A DNA stretch of 64,000 nucleotides from Rehmannia glutinosa. Its lineage: Eukaryota; Streptophyta; Magnoliopsida; Lamiales; Orobanchaceae. The stretch is from positions 88,279,943-88,343,942 of the forward strand of contig CM071936.1 of assembly GCA_016081115.2 (NCBI GenBank). Reading direction: 5' to 3'. A model generated the notes under the pieces. The model ran no database searches and was not told the DNA's origin. It was given only the letters and a program-made list of their open reading frames with translations. The position numbers were made by a program, and so were the translations under genes. Shown piece after piece: positions 22,390 to 35,258 of this stretch (position 1 is its first letter; every line of letters starts with the position of its first letter).

Positions 22390-22494
22390 GTTTTACACTT
22401 AGGTGTTATGCTATTTTAAAATATTGTAACTTGTTTTGAAGGTAGATAAAGTAAGGAGGGCGAGGTAAAAATGACCCTATTTTGCATCAAATCA

Positions 22495-23840
22495 AGCCAA
22501 GTAGATTTTAAAAGCCAAAAACAATATGAAAAAGATTGTGGCACAAAGGGAAGCCACTCGCGAGGCGAGCAATAAAAGCTACCAAGCGAGGCGAGCCTTA
22601 AAGTAAAAGCCGAAAACAATCTAAAAAAAATTGCGGCACAAAGAGAAGCCACTCGCGAGGCGAGCAATAAAAGCTACCTAGCGAGGCGAGCCTTGAAGTA
22701 AAAGCCGAAAACAATCTAAAAAAGATTGTGGCACAAAGGGAAGTCACTCGCGAGGCGAGCAATAAAAGATACCTAGCGAGGTGAGCCTTGAAGTAAAAAT
22801 CGAAAATAATCTAAAAAAGATTGTGGCACAAAGAGAAGACACTCGCGAGGCGAGCAATAAAAGCTACCTAGCGAGGCGAGCCTTGAAGTAAAGGCCGAAA
22901 ATAATCTAAAAAAGATTGTGGCACAAAGGGAAGCCACTCGCGAGGCGAGCAATAAAAGCTACCTAGCGAGGCGAGCCTTGAAGTAAAAGCCGAAAACAAT
23001 CTAAAAACGATTGTGGCACAAAGAGAAGACACTCGCGAGGCAAGCAATAAAAGCTACCTAGCGAGGCGAGCCTTGAAGTAAAAGCCAAAAACAATCTAAA
23101 AAAGATTGTGGCACAAAGGGAAGCCACTCGCGAGGCGACCAATAAAAGCTACCTAGCGAGGCGAGCCTTGAAGTAAAAATCGAAAACAATCTAAAAATGA
23201 TTGTGGCACAAAGAGAAGCCACTCGCGAGGTGATCAATAAAAGCTACCTAGCGAGGCGAGCCTTGAAGTAAAAGCGAAAACAATCTAAAAAGATTGTAGC
23301 ACAAAGGGAACCCACTCGCGAGGCGAGCAATAAAAGCTACCTAGCGAGGCGAGCCTTGAAGTAGAAGCCGAAAATAATCTAAAAAAGATTGTGGCACAAA
23401 GGGAAGCCCCTCGCGAGGTGAGAAACGAAAGCTACCTAGCGAGGCGAGCTACAAGTTAAAGCCGAAAACAATCGAAAAAGATTTTGGCATGAAAAAAGCC
23501 CCTCGCGAGGTGAGCAATGAAAGCTACCTAGCGGGCGAGCTATAAGTTAAAGCGAAAACAATCGAAAAAGATTGTGGCATGAAAAAAGAAGCCCCAAGCG
23601 AAGTGAGAAATAAAAGCTACCTAGCGAGGCAAGCTACAAGTTAAAGCCAAAAACAATCCCGAAAAAGATTGTGGCATGAAAAAGCCCCTCGCGAGGTGAG
23701 CAATGAAAGCTACCTAGCGGCGAGCTACAAGTTAAAGCCAAAAATGATCGAAAAGATCGTGGCACAAAAAGAGGCCACTCGTGAGGTGAGATCGAAAGGC
23801 TACTTGGCGAGGCGAGCCTTAAATAAAAACCAAAGAACGA
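22495..23840 (+). repeat. 95-bp tandem repeat array, about 14 copies
   Basis: The CACTCGCGAGGCGAGC word recurs at 22555, 22650, 22745, 22840 and 22935, exactly 95 bp apart, and on to about 23800 with more indels. Each unit contains the hairpin CAATCTAAAAAAGATTG and the two G+C words CTCGCGAGGCGAG and CTAGCGAGGCGAG. Short frames that appear in the array follow the repeat and are not genes. Confidence 0.9.
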
Positions 23841-23879
23841 GGCATAAAAAAAGAATACAAAGTGAGACTAGCTATAAGT

Positions 23880-24925
23880 GAAGAAGAGCCAGAAGCGATC
23901 TAAAAAATATTTGCATGAAGAAAAGCTAAAAGCGATCCGAAAAAGATCGCGAAGTGAAGCGATCTTAAAAAGATCGCAACACAAAGCGTAGTGATCTAAA
24001 AAAGATTTGCATGAAGGAAAGCTAAAAGCGATCCAAAAATGATCGAGAAGCGATCTGAAAAAGATCGCAACACAAAGCGAAGTGATCTAAAAAAGATTTG
24101 CATGAAGGAAAGCTAAAAGCGATCCGAAAAAGATCGCGAAGCGATCTGTAAAAGATTTGCGTGAAGGAAAGCTAAAAGCGATCCAAAAAAGATCGCGAAG
24201 CGATCTGGAAAAGATCGCAACACAAAGCGAAGCAATCTGTAAAAGATTCGCGTGAAGGAAAGCTAAAAACGATCCGAAAAAGATCGCGAAGCGATCTGAA
24301 AAATATTTGCATGAAGGAAAGCTAAAAGCGATCTGAAAAAGATCACGAAGCGAAGTGATCTGAAAAAGATCGCAACACAAGGCGGAGCGATCTGAAAAAG
24401 ATTGGCATAAAGAAGAGCTAAAAACGATCTGAAAAATATCACATGCAATAAAAAGCGATCCCACGAGGCTCACATTAGCTTAAAGCCTAAAAGTGATCTG
24501 AAAGAGATCACACGAGGCTCGCGCTAACCTTAAATCTTAAAAGTGATCTGAAAAAGATCACAGGCAGCAAAAAGCGATCCCACGAGGCTCGAGCTAGCTT
24601 AAAGTCTAAAAGCTATTTGAAATAGATCGCAAGAGGCTCGCCTAGCTTAAAGTCTAATAGCGATCTGAAATAGATTGCAAGAGGCTCGCCTAACTTAAAG
24701 CCTAAGTGATCTGAAAAAGATCACATGCAACAAAAAGCGATCCCACGAGGTTCGCGTTAGCTTAAAACCTAAAAGTGACCTGAAAGAGATCGCATGAGGC
24801 TCGCCTAACTCAAAGCCTAAAAGCGATCTGAAAAAGATCACAGGCAGCAAAAAGCGATCCCACGAGGCTCGCGCTAACTTAAAGCCTAAAAACGATCTGA
24901 ATAAGATCGCGGCGTAAATAAATAA
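23880..24925 (+). repeat. Hairpin-rich tandem repeats of shorter, mixed units
   Basis: Continuation of the array with related but shorter units. From 23880 to about 24440 the hairpin word is GCGATCTGAAAAAGATCGC or close variants, joined by GAAGGAAAGCTAAAA. From about 24440 to 24910 units contain CCCACGAGGCTCGCG and AGTGATCTGAAAAAGATCAC. The array ends in (AAAT)n and (TA)n beside the Copia insertion. Confidence 0.85.
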
Positions 24926-24939
24926 ATAAATATATATAT

Positions 24940-26248
24940 TGTTAGATAAATGTTTTTATCATGATTTTGATGATTTTGTTAAAATGAGTTTTTAAACCAA
25001 AACAATGTCCCTAAATGTTGTCTAAATACTTCCGATCGATTTAAAATGTTTTTACTATTTTTCAGAGTATTTCTTAGAGTTTATTTTCGATAAAAAAAAT
25101 TGGACAACATTTATGTTTCAAGTCGTTAGGTGGCCGCCTCTATAGGGCAACCCGTGCACTGAAGAGTACGTTTGAAACAGAAAATGAACCGGAGGTGAAA
25201 TTGGACAGTCAACCGGTCGCCTAGAGGGGTCGGCCGGTGCCGTCAGCCCATCGGTCGACACCCCGGTCGGCCGACGCAGCACTGAATGTTCTTACGAAGC
25301 AGAACATTTTTATCCCAACAAAACACTTAGGGGACCGGTTGAGGCAGGGGTCGGCCGTGAAGCCTATGTCGGCCGGTCGCCCTGTTGTAATTTTCAATGT
25401 GTTTTTCAAATCTTCTATCTCTGCGCGACGACGGTCGAACCCTATGTTTATCGAGCCAAACTATCATTGCGTTTTTGAACGATTTTTCCCTATTTTGTGG
25501 GATTGATTTCTAACAACTATATTGATCATTTTAAATGGTTTCTTTTGCGCAAATCACTCCCCGAGGAGGAGCCAAATCTCCGGAAATGAAAGCCAAGTCC
25601 TCTCCTATAAATAGAGGCTCCATTCAAGCAACAAGATATAACACTCCATACAAGCAAAGAAGCAATTGAGCAAACACTTTCATATATCTTGTTGTATTAG
25701 CCTAAGCACTTTCACTTGCACAAATTTGAGGTCTAGACTTTCAATTTTTGATTACACTTGTACTCATATTGTATCAATCATTATTGAGTTGTAATCTTGA
25801 TTTTGGTCATCATTCAACACAAGACATCCTTGTGAGTATTCTTGTGGTAAGAATACACTTGGGTGATCTAGGTGATAGGTGTTTGAAGGTTGTGGTAATC
25901 TTCAAAGGTGTCGTAAGAGGGTTGTGGTAATCCTCAAGGTGTTGTAAGAGGGTTGTGGTAATCCTCAAGGTGGTGAAAGAGGGTTGTGGTAATCCTCAAG
26001 GTGTTGTATTAATTTTTGGTAAATTAATAAAATCTTTTTTTCTTTTTGAAATCCATCCCGGATATATTGGGGTGGTAGTAGATTAAGCCCTAGGTGGGTT
26101 GAACTACTATAAATCGACGTGTGCTATTTACTTTCCGCATTTAGCATTCTATCTTTGCTTGAGTTTATCGAAAAAGAGGGCAAAATCTGAAAAACCGGGA
26201 TAATCTATTCACCCCCCCTCTAGATTATTGTTGCCACTTGGACTTACA
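24940..26248 (+). repeat. LTR 1 of the Copia array
   Basis: 1309 bp, TGTTAGATAAATG to CCACTTGGACTTACA. TATA box CTATAAATAG near 25610-25619. Four tandem units of about 31 bp (GTTGTGGTAATCCTCAAGG) lie at about 25885-26010. A cluster of variable CCGGTCG words lies at 25120-25440. A PBS (TGGTATCAAAGCC) follows at 26251-26263. Confidence 0.9.
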
Positions 26249-26305
26249 AGTGGTATCAAAGCCAAACTCTTTGGCTAGCTCGTTCCGAGTAAAGAGGAAA
26301 GATCC

Positions 26306-28078
26306 ATGGCTACAAATGATGCTCATCTCACCACCGGCGCCTCCACCAATAAGCCACCGTTATTCGACGCTAACAACTACGCATTTTGGAAATACAGTAT
26401 GGAGTACTTCCTACAAGGGTGCGGGTTCAACATTTGGAATGTGGTCATTGAAGGAGTTGATCAACCAATAAAGAAATCGGAGGATGGCACCTTGGCTCCT
26501 AAACCTTTCAAGGAGTTTGATGAAAACGACAAAAAGGCTTTCTCTCTAAATGGTAAGGCCTTAAATATCTTCCATTGTTCTCTTACCGCCACCGCGTACA
26601 ACCGTATAAGAGGCATAAGGTCGGCACATGAGGTTTGGGAAAAATTAGAGACAATCTATGAAGGGACTAAGAAAGTCAAGCAAGCAAGAAAAACCATGCT
26701 TGTTAAAGACTTCGAAAACTTTAGCATGTATGATGGCGAAAGCATCTCCAAAATGGTGGAAAGGAGCAAGATCGTCAATCCTCTTGTGGCCCTCGGAAAA
26801 GTCATTTCGAAGAAGACAAGGTGACCAAAGTATTAAATGCTCTTCGGCTCATGGTCCGAAAAGGTAACGGCAATCACGGAGGCACAAAATCTTGAGACAC
26901 TCAAGTTTGATGAGCTTATTGGAAATCTACTCATCTATGAAGTCTATCTTAAGGAGAGGAAAAATTCCAAACCATCCACAAATCAATCGGGTATGCAAAT
27001 TATTCCTAAAGGTCTTGCTTCTTCTTCTAATAATGCATACTATGATAATGATGATGATGAGGAGGCGGCGCACTTGTTCGAAAATTTTCAAAATTTGTGA
27101 ATAAAAATAAAGCAAGAAAACCAAGAGATAATGCTTGCTTTAAATGCGAGAAAATCCGGGCACTTCATTGCGGTGCAGAAGCTCTATGAAGAGGAGCAAA
27201 AGAAAAAGAAGCCTTTCACAAAAAAGAAGGCTCTAAATGCGGAAATCAAAACATGGGATGAACTACTCGAAACAACCAATGAGGAAGGATAAACCGAACA
27301 CGGTCTCATGGCAATAGACGATGAAAACAATGAGGTACACTCAAATTCTTCTACTTCCTCCATAGTTGATGACTTGCAATGTGATTTTGATGAATTGCAA
27401 ATTGAGTTTCAAAATTTAATCGTTAAATACAAAAATTTGAAAAAGGAGCATAAGGAGATTAAGGTTGAAAAGGAAAAATTATTTACCTCTTATGAATCTC
27501 TAGACAAAGCTCATGCTCTTACTCTTACTAGAATTCATTCTCTTGAAACCGAAAAGGAATTGCTCACAAAAGATATTGAATGTTTGAAAAATGATATGCA
27601 TCATTTCAACATAAGTATGGATAAAGTCACAAAAATTTTAGATGCACAAAGAGGTGAGCATTCCAAATCGGGACTTGGTTATAAGCCATTTCAAAGTGTT
27701 TTTAAGAAAAATAACCAAGGTCCGACTTTTGTACGTGCTAATAATTATAATACTCCTACTTGTTTTTATTGTAGCAAAGTTGGACATTATGCTAATAATT
27801 GCAAATTGAGAAATAGCTCAAGACATGTTTGGAGACCCAAAGGTCTCAAAACTAACCCCCATGGACCCCAAAATTATAGGGTACCTAAAAGAAATTCTTT
27901 TGTAGGTAATAGGGGCTATAACAACAATGGAAGATTCAAAATGGCTCGTGGACAGCGGATGTTCACACCATATGACCGGGAGGAGAGAACTTTTTACCAA
28001 CATCAAGCTCCAAGAAGAGGGTATGGTCATGTTCGGCAATGGCAAAGGAAAAATTCTTGGAAATGGAGAAATTGGTAA
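26306..28078 (+). pseudogene. Copia B gag, frameshifted
   Basis: Starts MATNDAHLTTGAS like the intact Gag at 9429-11198. The first 172 codons are open. Frameshifts follow near 26780 and 26845, and again near 27065 and 27150, where the first zinc knuckle is destroyed. The frame from 27308 to 28078 is open again (256 codons) with the coiled coil and a second knuckle, CFYCSKVGHYANNC. The last 50 codons overlap the protease frame, as in the other copies. Confidence 0.85.
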
Positions 28079-30951
28079 CTCTTCTTTCTCTCTTAGTAAT
28101 GTTCTTTTAGTTGAAGGGCTTAAGTTTAATTTGATAAGTGTTAGCCAACTTTGTGATTCAAAATATGATGTTTCCTTTAATAAAGAAAAATGTCTTATAC
28201 TTAAAAATGGTGAAATTATTTGTGAAGCAATAGAAAAGGCAATCTTTACAAAATTTGTACAAGTGATTTGGTTAGTCAAAATATTTCTTGTTTAGTCGCC
28301 AATAATGATTTAACTAGTTTATGGCATAGGCGACTTGGACATGTTGGATACAAGAATTTGAAAAATATTTACAAAAACCAACATGTGAAAGGACTACCCA
28401 AATTGAATTTTGAAAATCTTGGCTTATGTGACACTTGTCAAAAGAACAAATTAGTTAAAAGTAGTTTCAAGCCCAAAAACAAAATTTCCACAACCAAACC
28501 CCTACAAATGTTTCATCTTGATTTGTATGGGGATATTGGTACGGCTAGTCTAAGTGGAAAACATTACACTTTTGTTATCGTCGATGATTTTTCTAGATAT
28601 ACTTGGGCTCTTTTTCTTACCAATAAAGCGATGCCGTTAATGAGTTTGTTAAGTTGTGTAGACTTATTGAGAATGAAAAAGAAGACACTATCAAGTCTAT
28701 TCGAAGCGATCGAGGTGGAGAATTTGACGGTGAATTTAGAATATTTTGTGAAACCAAAGGATATGCTCATAATTTCTCGGCTCCAAGGACACCTCAACAA
28801 AATGGAGTAGCCGGACGGAAAAATCGGACATTACAAGAAATGAGTCGGTCCATGCTCAATGAATTTTCACTTCCAAAATATTTTTGGGCGAAGCGTAAGT
28901 ATCGCTTGCTATGTCATTAATCGAGTTTATATTCGTCTAAAATGAATAAAACTCCATATGAGCTTTGGAAAGGTAGAACTCCAAATATTAATTATTTCAA
29001 GATATTTGGTTGTAAATGCTTTATTTTGAATACCAAGGATCAATTGGACAAACTTGATCCTAAGGCCGATGAATGGATATTTATGGGATATTCAACAAAA
29101 AGCAAAGCATATCGGGTTTACAATAAGACTAGTGGAGTTGTTGAAGAATCCATCCATGTTAAATTCAATGAAGCTTCGGGAGTTGAAAGAATTCCTAATG
29201 ATGAAAGTGGTGAAGAGGATATTATTGAACAAATTATTCAAATTGATGATCAACCGTCTACATCAAATGATCAACCGTCCACTTCAAATGGTCCTCAAGA
29301 AGATAGAGGTGATATCTCGGATCTTCCGTTGCATTGAAATTTAAGGAGATCACCCAAAAGATCTTATTATTGGTGATCCCTTGACAAAGTGATGACTCGG
29401 AGAAAATTTGCGAGAAAGCTCTTATTTCTCAAAAAGAGCCTAAAAATGCTAAAGAGGCTATTGAGGATGAGGATTGGTTCCTAGAGATGCAAGAGGAGTT
29501 GAATCAATTTGAAAGAAATGATGTATGGGAATTGGTACCTTGTCCTCCTTCTCAAACCATTATTGGTACAAAATGGGTATTCGGAACAAACTTGATGATC
29601 AAGGCAATATTGTTGAAACAAGGCAAGGTTAGTAGCTCAAGGGTATTGTCAAGAAGAAGGTATTGACTATGATGAAACTTTTGCACCAGAGTACGTTTAG
29701 AAGCTATTCGTATTTTACTAGCCTATTCTTGTTTTATAAATTTCAAACTTTACCAAATGGATGTTAAATCCGCTTTCTTAAATGGTATTACTCAAGAAGA
29801 AGTCTATGTAAAACAACCTCCGGGGTTTGAAAATTTTTCTAGGCCTAATGATGTTTATAAACTTAAAAAGGCCTTGTATGGTTTAAAACAAGCACCCCGT
29901 GCATGGTATGATAGCCTTAGTTCTTTTCTTTTACAAAATGGTTTTATAAGAGGTAAAGTTGATACAACTCTATTTGTTTTTGAAAAAGGGCAAGATTGTT
30001 TACTTGTGCAAATTTATGTTGATGATATTATCTTTGGTGCTACTAATGATTCTTTGTGCAAGAAATTCTCTAAGTTGATGCAAGGAGAATTTGAAATGAG
30101 CATGATGGGGGAGCTCAACTTCTTTCTTGGACTCCAAATTAAACAATGTCAAGAAGGCATATACATTTCGCAATCAAAATATACAAAAGAACTTTTGAAA
30201 AAGTTCGGCATTGAAGAAGGAAGAACCGTTTCTACTCCCATGGCAACAAATGTCAAAATTGACAAAGATGAAAAGGGCAAGTCCGTGGATGAATCAAAGT
30301 ATCGAGGTATGATTGGTAGTTTACTTTATTTAACCGCTAGTAGACCGAACATTCTTCATGTCGTATGCATATGTGCTCGTTTTCAAAGCAATCCCAAAGA
30401 ATCTCATATGAGTGCCGTTAAAAGGATTCTTCGATATTTTAAAGGCACTATTCAATATGGTCTATTTTATCCAAAGAATGAAAATTTTTCTCTTAAAGGT
30501 TATAGTGATTCGGATTATGCGGGAAATATTGATGATTGGAAAATATCGATCATGTCAATTTTAGGCGATTGCCTAGTTTCTTGGTTTTCAAAGAAGCAAA
30601 AGCGTGTTTCTCTTTTCAACGGCCGAAGCGAATATATTTCCGCCGCATTTTGTTGTACTCAACTTCTTTGGATGAAACAAACCTTAGCGGATTACAAATG
30701 CTCTTTTGAAAATGTACCTATCTTTTGTGATAATATATCCGCTATAAATATTGCTCAAAACCCAGTTCATCATAACCGTACTAAACATATTGAGATTCGA
30801 CATCATTTTCTAAGGGATTGTGTTTCAACGTAAAATTGAGATATCTTTTGTACCATCTCAAGATCAATTAGCGGACATTTTTACAAAACCGCTATCTTCC
30901 GAGACTTTTTCATCAATATGAGCTCGGTTAGGCATAATGCATATTGAATGA
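27927..30951 (+). pseudogene. Copia B pro-pol, broken
   Basis: Protease begins MEDSKWLVDSGCSHHMTG at 27927. Integrase zinc motif HRRLGHVGYKNL with CDTCQKNK lies near 28320-28450, and the catalytic core (RSDRGGEFDG, TPQQNGVAGRKNR) at 28654-28920. Frames change near 28250, 28630, 28895, 29335 and between 29370 and 29750. RT and most of RNase H are open at 29757-30833: KQPPGFENFSRPNDVYKLKK, YVDDIIFGATND, SRPNILHVV, FCDNISAINIAQNPVHH. A further shift near 30825 and an early TGA near 30919 precede the family stop at 30949-30951. No active enzyme is expected from this copy alone. Confidence 0.85.
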
Positions 30952-32136
30952 AGCTTACGTTTGCATTTTGCACGTTTTTAAAACTTAGGGGCGAAAAATC
31001 GGATTTTTGGTTGAAAATTCGGATTTTTGGAAAAACTGACAAACAGTGGGCTGAAGGGGTTGAGGGCAACCGGTCGCCCTAACGTCAACCGGTCGCCCTC
31101 AACCACGACCAGTCGCCCTAAGCAAAATCCTGGATAAAATGGTTCTGTCTTCAGCATTCGCAACTTTAACATATTTTGGCCATTTTTCGTCCCCTTTGCC
31201 AAATTTTCACATATTTCATTCAAAAATGGTTTTTATGCATCCTTTTCACAACATGGACATTATATATCATAATCATCATCATTATGGCTCATCTTTTCCG
31301 ATCAAATGGTAAGAATTTCTCTTTTGCTCAATTGGGTTGAACCCTTGAGTTTATGACCTTATGGTATATTTCTTGATATTTTTGCAAATGATTTTGATGA
31401 GCTTATCTATTATGTTGTATTGTATAATGATTGAGGTGAATTGGTGATAAAATTTTGGCTTGAAACATTTACAAGGGTTATATACAACCTCTTTTATTTT
31501 TCACGCACACAAGGTGTTCGATGAAATGTCGCAATGGAAATTTCAACTTTTACATGATTCTCTTGCTTCCAAAAGTCTCCAACATCTATTGAGATCATGT
31601 TTTGCCTAATAAAACAAGCGTATGAACTCTTCATGATTCATTTCTCTCATTTTCCTTGGATTTCTACGCTTTAATTGCTCAACGGTTGATAAACCGTCCC
31701 TTTTCGCTCACTTTGATATTATTGTATGATGTTTTTACCATTCTAACATTCTTTTTGATGATTCCAAAGGGGGAGAAACAGGAAATTGGCTCGTTAGCCA
31801 AAAGAAGCTATTAAAAAGCTCGCAATAAAAGCTATAAGCGATGGCTTTCTATAGCCAAGAATACCTAGTTCGTGGCTTGTATTATGGACTCAATTGCAAA
31901 AGATTATAAGTATTGTGACAGGGGGAGCTTCTTAGCTCATGATGTCTATATGCATCTTATATAAGCTTGTGCTTCTAACTTATAATAATTGTTTGTTGAT
32001 ATGCTCATAGATAGGGGAGCTTTGTATGAAATGCTTTTAATGGATAGTTTACTTGTAAAACCGGAACATATTTTTTTATTGTCAAATCGTTCTCGAGAAA
32101 ATTGTTTTGGTTTGTAATCATCAAAAAGGGGGAGTT
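30952..32136 (+). other. Copia B 3' non-coding tail
   Basis: No reading frame. ACCGGTCGCCCT-type words cluster at 31066-31115 just after pol. Polypurine tracts GGGGGAG lie at 31769-31775 and 31921-31927, a shortened AGGGGAG near 32013, and GGGGGAG at 32128-32134, two bases before LTR 2. Confidence 0.75.
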
Positions 32137-33417
32137 TGTTAGATAAATGTTTTTATCATGATTTTGATGATTTTGTTAAAATGAGTTTTTAAACCAAAAC
32201 AATGTCCCTAAATGTTGTCTAAATACTTCCGATCGATTTAAAATATTTTTACTATTTTTCGGAGTATTTCTTAGAGTTTATTTTCGATAAAAAAATTGGA
32301 CAACATTTGTTTCAGGTCGATAGGTCGCCCTATAGGGCAACCTATACCGAAGAAACGCGTTTGAAACAGAAAATGAACCGGAGGTGAAATTGGACAGTCG
32401 CCGGCCGCCTGTGGGGTCGCCGATGCCGTCGACGGTCGACACCCCGGTCGGCAGACTGAACGTTCTTTCCGGCGAGAACATTTTTATCCCAACAAAACAC
32501 TTAGGGGACCGGTTGAGGCAGGGGTCGGCAATTGAAGCTTATGTCGACGGCCGCCTGTTGTAATTTTCAATGTGTTTTTCAAATCTTCTATCTCTGCGAC
32601 CGGTCGAACCCCATGTTTATCAGTGAAACTATCCGTTGCGTTTTGCAATGACTTTTCCTATTTTGTAGGATTGATTTCTATGACTATATTGATCATTTTA
32701 AATGGTTTTTTTGCAGCAAATCACTCCCCCGAGGAGGAGCCAATGTCCGGAAATGAAAGCCAAGTCCTCTCCTATAAATAGAGGCTCCATTCAAGCAACA
32801 AGATATAACACTCCATACAAGCAAAAAGAAGCAATTGAGCAAACACTTTCATATATCTTGTTGTATTAGCCTAAGCACTTTCACTTGCACAAATTTGAGG
32901 TCTAGGCTTTCAATTCTTGATTATACTTGTACTCATATTGTATCAATCATTATTGAGTTGTAATCTTGATTTTGGTCATCATTCAACACAAGACATCCTT
33001 GTGAGTATTCTTGTGGTAAGAATACACTTGGGTGATCTAGGTGATAGGTGTTTGAAGGTTGTGGTAATCTTCAAAGGTGTCGTAAGAGGGTTGTGGTAAT
33101 CCTCAAGGTGTTGTAAGAGGGTTGTGGTAATCCTCAAGGTGGTGAAAGAGGGTTGTGGTAATCCTCAAGGTGTTGTATTAATTTTTGGTAAATTAATAAA
33201 ATCTTTTTTTCTTTTTTAAAATCCATCCCGGATATACTGGGGTGGTAGTAGATTAGGCCCTAGGTGGGTTGAACTACTATAAATCGACGTGTGCTATTTA
33301 CTTTCCGCATTTAGCATTCTATCTTTGCTTGAGTTTATCGAAAAAGAGGAAAAATCTGAAAAACCGGGATAATCTATTCACCCCCCCTCTAGATTATTGT
33401 TGCCACTTGGACTTACA
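32137..33417 (+). repeat. LTR 2 of the Copia array (shared middle LTR)
   Basis: 1281 bp. No target duplication on either side: its left neighbour is the polypurine tract of copy B and its right neighbour is the PBS of copy C (33420-33432). TATA box near 32775-32784. Its CCGGTCG-type cluster (32318-32610) differs from LTR 1 and LTR 3 far more than the rest of the LTR does. Confidence 0.9.
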
Positions 33418-33474
33418 AGTGGTATCAAAGCCAAACTCTTTGGCTAGCTCGTTCCGAGTAAAGAGGAAAGATCC

Positions 33475-35258
33475 ATGGCTACAAATGATGCTCATCTCAC
33501 CACCGGCGCCTCCACCAATAAGCCACCGCTATTCGACGCTAACAACTACGCATTTTGGAAAGACCGTATGGAGTGCTTCCTACAAGGGTGCGGGTTCGAC
33601 ATTTGGAATGTGGTCATTGAAGGAGTTGATCAACCAACAAAGAAATCGGAGGATGGCACCTTGGCTCCTAAACCTTTCATGGAGTTTGATGAAAACGACA
33701 AAAAGGCTTTCTCTCTAAATGGTAAGGCCTTAAATATCTTGCATTGTTCTCTTACCGCCACCGCGTACAACCGTATAAGAGGCATAAGGTCGGCACATGA
33801 GGTTTGGGAAAAATTGGAGACAATCTATGAAGGGACTAAGAAAGTCAAGCAAGCAAGAAAAACCATGCTTGTTAAAGACTTCGAAAACTTTAACATGTAT
33901 GATGGCGAAAGCATCTCCAAAATGGTGGAAAGGCTTGACAATATCGTCAATCCTCTTGTGGCCCTCGGCAAAGTCATTTCCGAAGAAGACAAGGTGACCA
34001 AAGTATTAAATGCTCTTCCCGGCTCATGGTCCGAAAAGGTAACGGCAATCACGGAGGCACAAAATCTTGAGACACTCAAGTTTGATGAGCTTATTGGAAA
34101 TCTACTCATCTATGAAGTCTATCTTAAGGAGAGGGAAAAATTCCAAACCATCCACAAATCAATCGGGTATGCAAATTATTCCTAAAGGTCTTGCTTCTTC
34201 TTCTAATAATGCATACTATGATAATGATGATGATGAAGAGGAGACGGCCGTACTTGTTCGAAAATTTGCAAAATTTGTGAATAAAAATAAAGCAAAAAAC
34301 CAAGAGATAATGCTTGCTTTAAATGCGGAAAACTCGGGCACTTCATTGCCGATTGCCCGAAGCTCTATGAAGAGGAGCAAAAGAAAAAGAAGCCTTTCAC
34401 AAAAAAGAAGGCTCTAAATGCGGAAGTCAAAACATGGGATGAACTACTCGAAACAACCAATGAGGAAGGAGAAACCGAACACGGTCTCATGGCCATAGAC
34501 GATGAAAACAATGAGGTACACTCAAATTCTTCTACTTCCTCCATAGTTGATGACTTGCAATGTGATTTTGATGAATTGCAAATTGAGTTTCAAAATTTAA
34601 TCGTTAAATACAAAAATTTGAAAAAGTAGCATAAGGAGATTAAGGTTGAAAAGGAAAAATTATTTACCTCTTATGAATCTCTAGACAAAGCTCATGCTCT
34701 TACTCTTACTAGAATTCATTCTCTTGAAACGGAAAAGGAATTGCTCACAAAAGATATTGAATGTTTGAGAAATGATATGCATCATTTCAACATAAGTACG
34801 GATAAAGTCACAAAAATTTAGATGCACAAAGAGGTGAGCATTCCAAATCGGGACTTGGTTATAAGCCATTTCAAAGTGTTTTTAAGAAAAATAACCAAGG
34901 TCCGACTTTTGTACGTGCTAATAATTATAATACTCCTACTTATTTTTATTGTAGCAAAGTTGGACATTATGCTAATAATTGCAAATTGAGAAATAGCTCA
35001 AGACATGTTTGGAGACCCAAAGGTCTCAAAACTAACCCCCATGGACCCCAAAATTATAGGGTACCTAAAAGAAATTCTTTTGTAGGTAATAGGGGCTATA
35101 ACAACAATGGAAGATTCAAAATGGCTCGTGGACAGCGGATGTTCACACCATATGACTGGGAGGAGAGAACTTTTTACCAACATCAAGCTCCAAGAAGAGG
35201 GTATGGTCATGTTCGGCAATGGCAAAGGAAAAATTCTTGGAAATGGAGAAATTGGTAA
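33475..35258 (+). pseudogene. Copia C gag, frameshifted
   Basis: The first 236 codons are open from MATNDAHLTTGAS. An extra G near 34133 shifts the frame. Around 34310-34360 the first knuckle (ENSGHFIADC-like remains) is out of frame. A TAG replaces a Glu codon at about 34627, and a base is missing near 34818. The region from 34986 to 35258 is open and ends with the same overlap with protease as the other copies. Apart from these lesions it is closer to copy B than to Copia A. Confidence 0.85.

Noticed and set aside
23669..24473. Reading frames of 60-130 codons on both strands in the tandem repeat arrays
   Set aside because: They follow the repeat period and have repetitive, low-complexity products. 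They arise because unit length and hairpin symmetry keep frames open.
22495..24925. Regular repeats that might suggest a CRISPR-like array
   Set aside because: The units are full tandem copies of 95 bp or less without unique spacers, lie inside a gypsy retrotransposon, and the genome is a plant nuclear one.
30952..32136. Env-like gene after pol, as in some Sireviruses
   Set aside because: No frame of useful length is shared by the three copies. The tail holds polypurine tracts and palindromes only.
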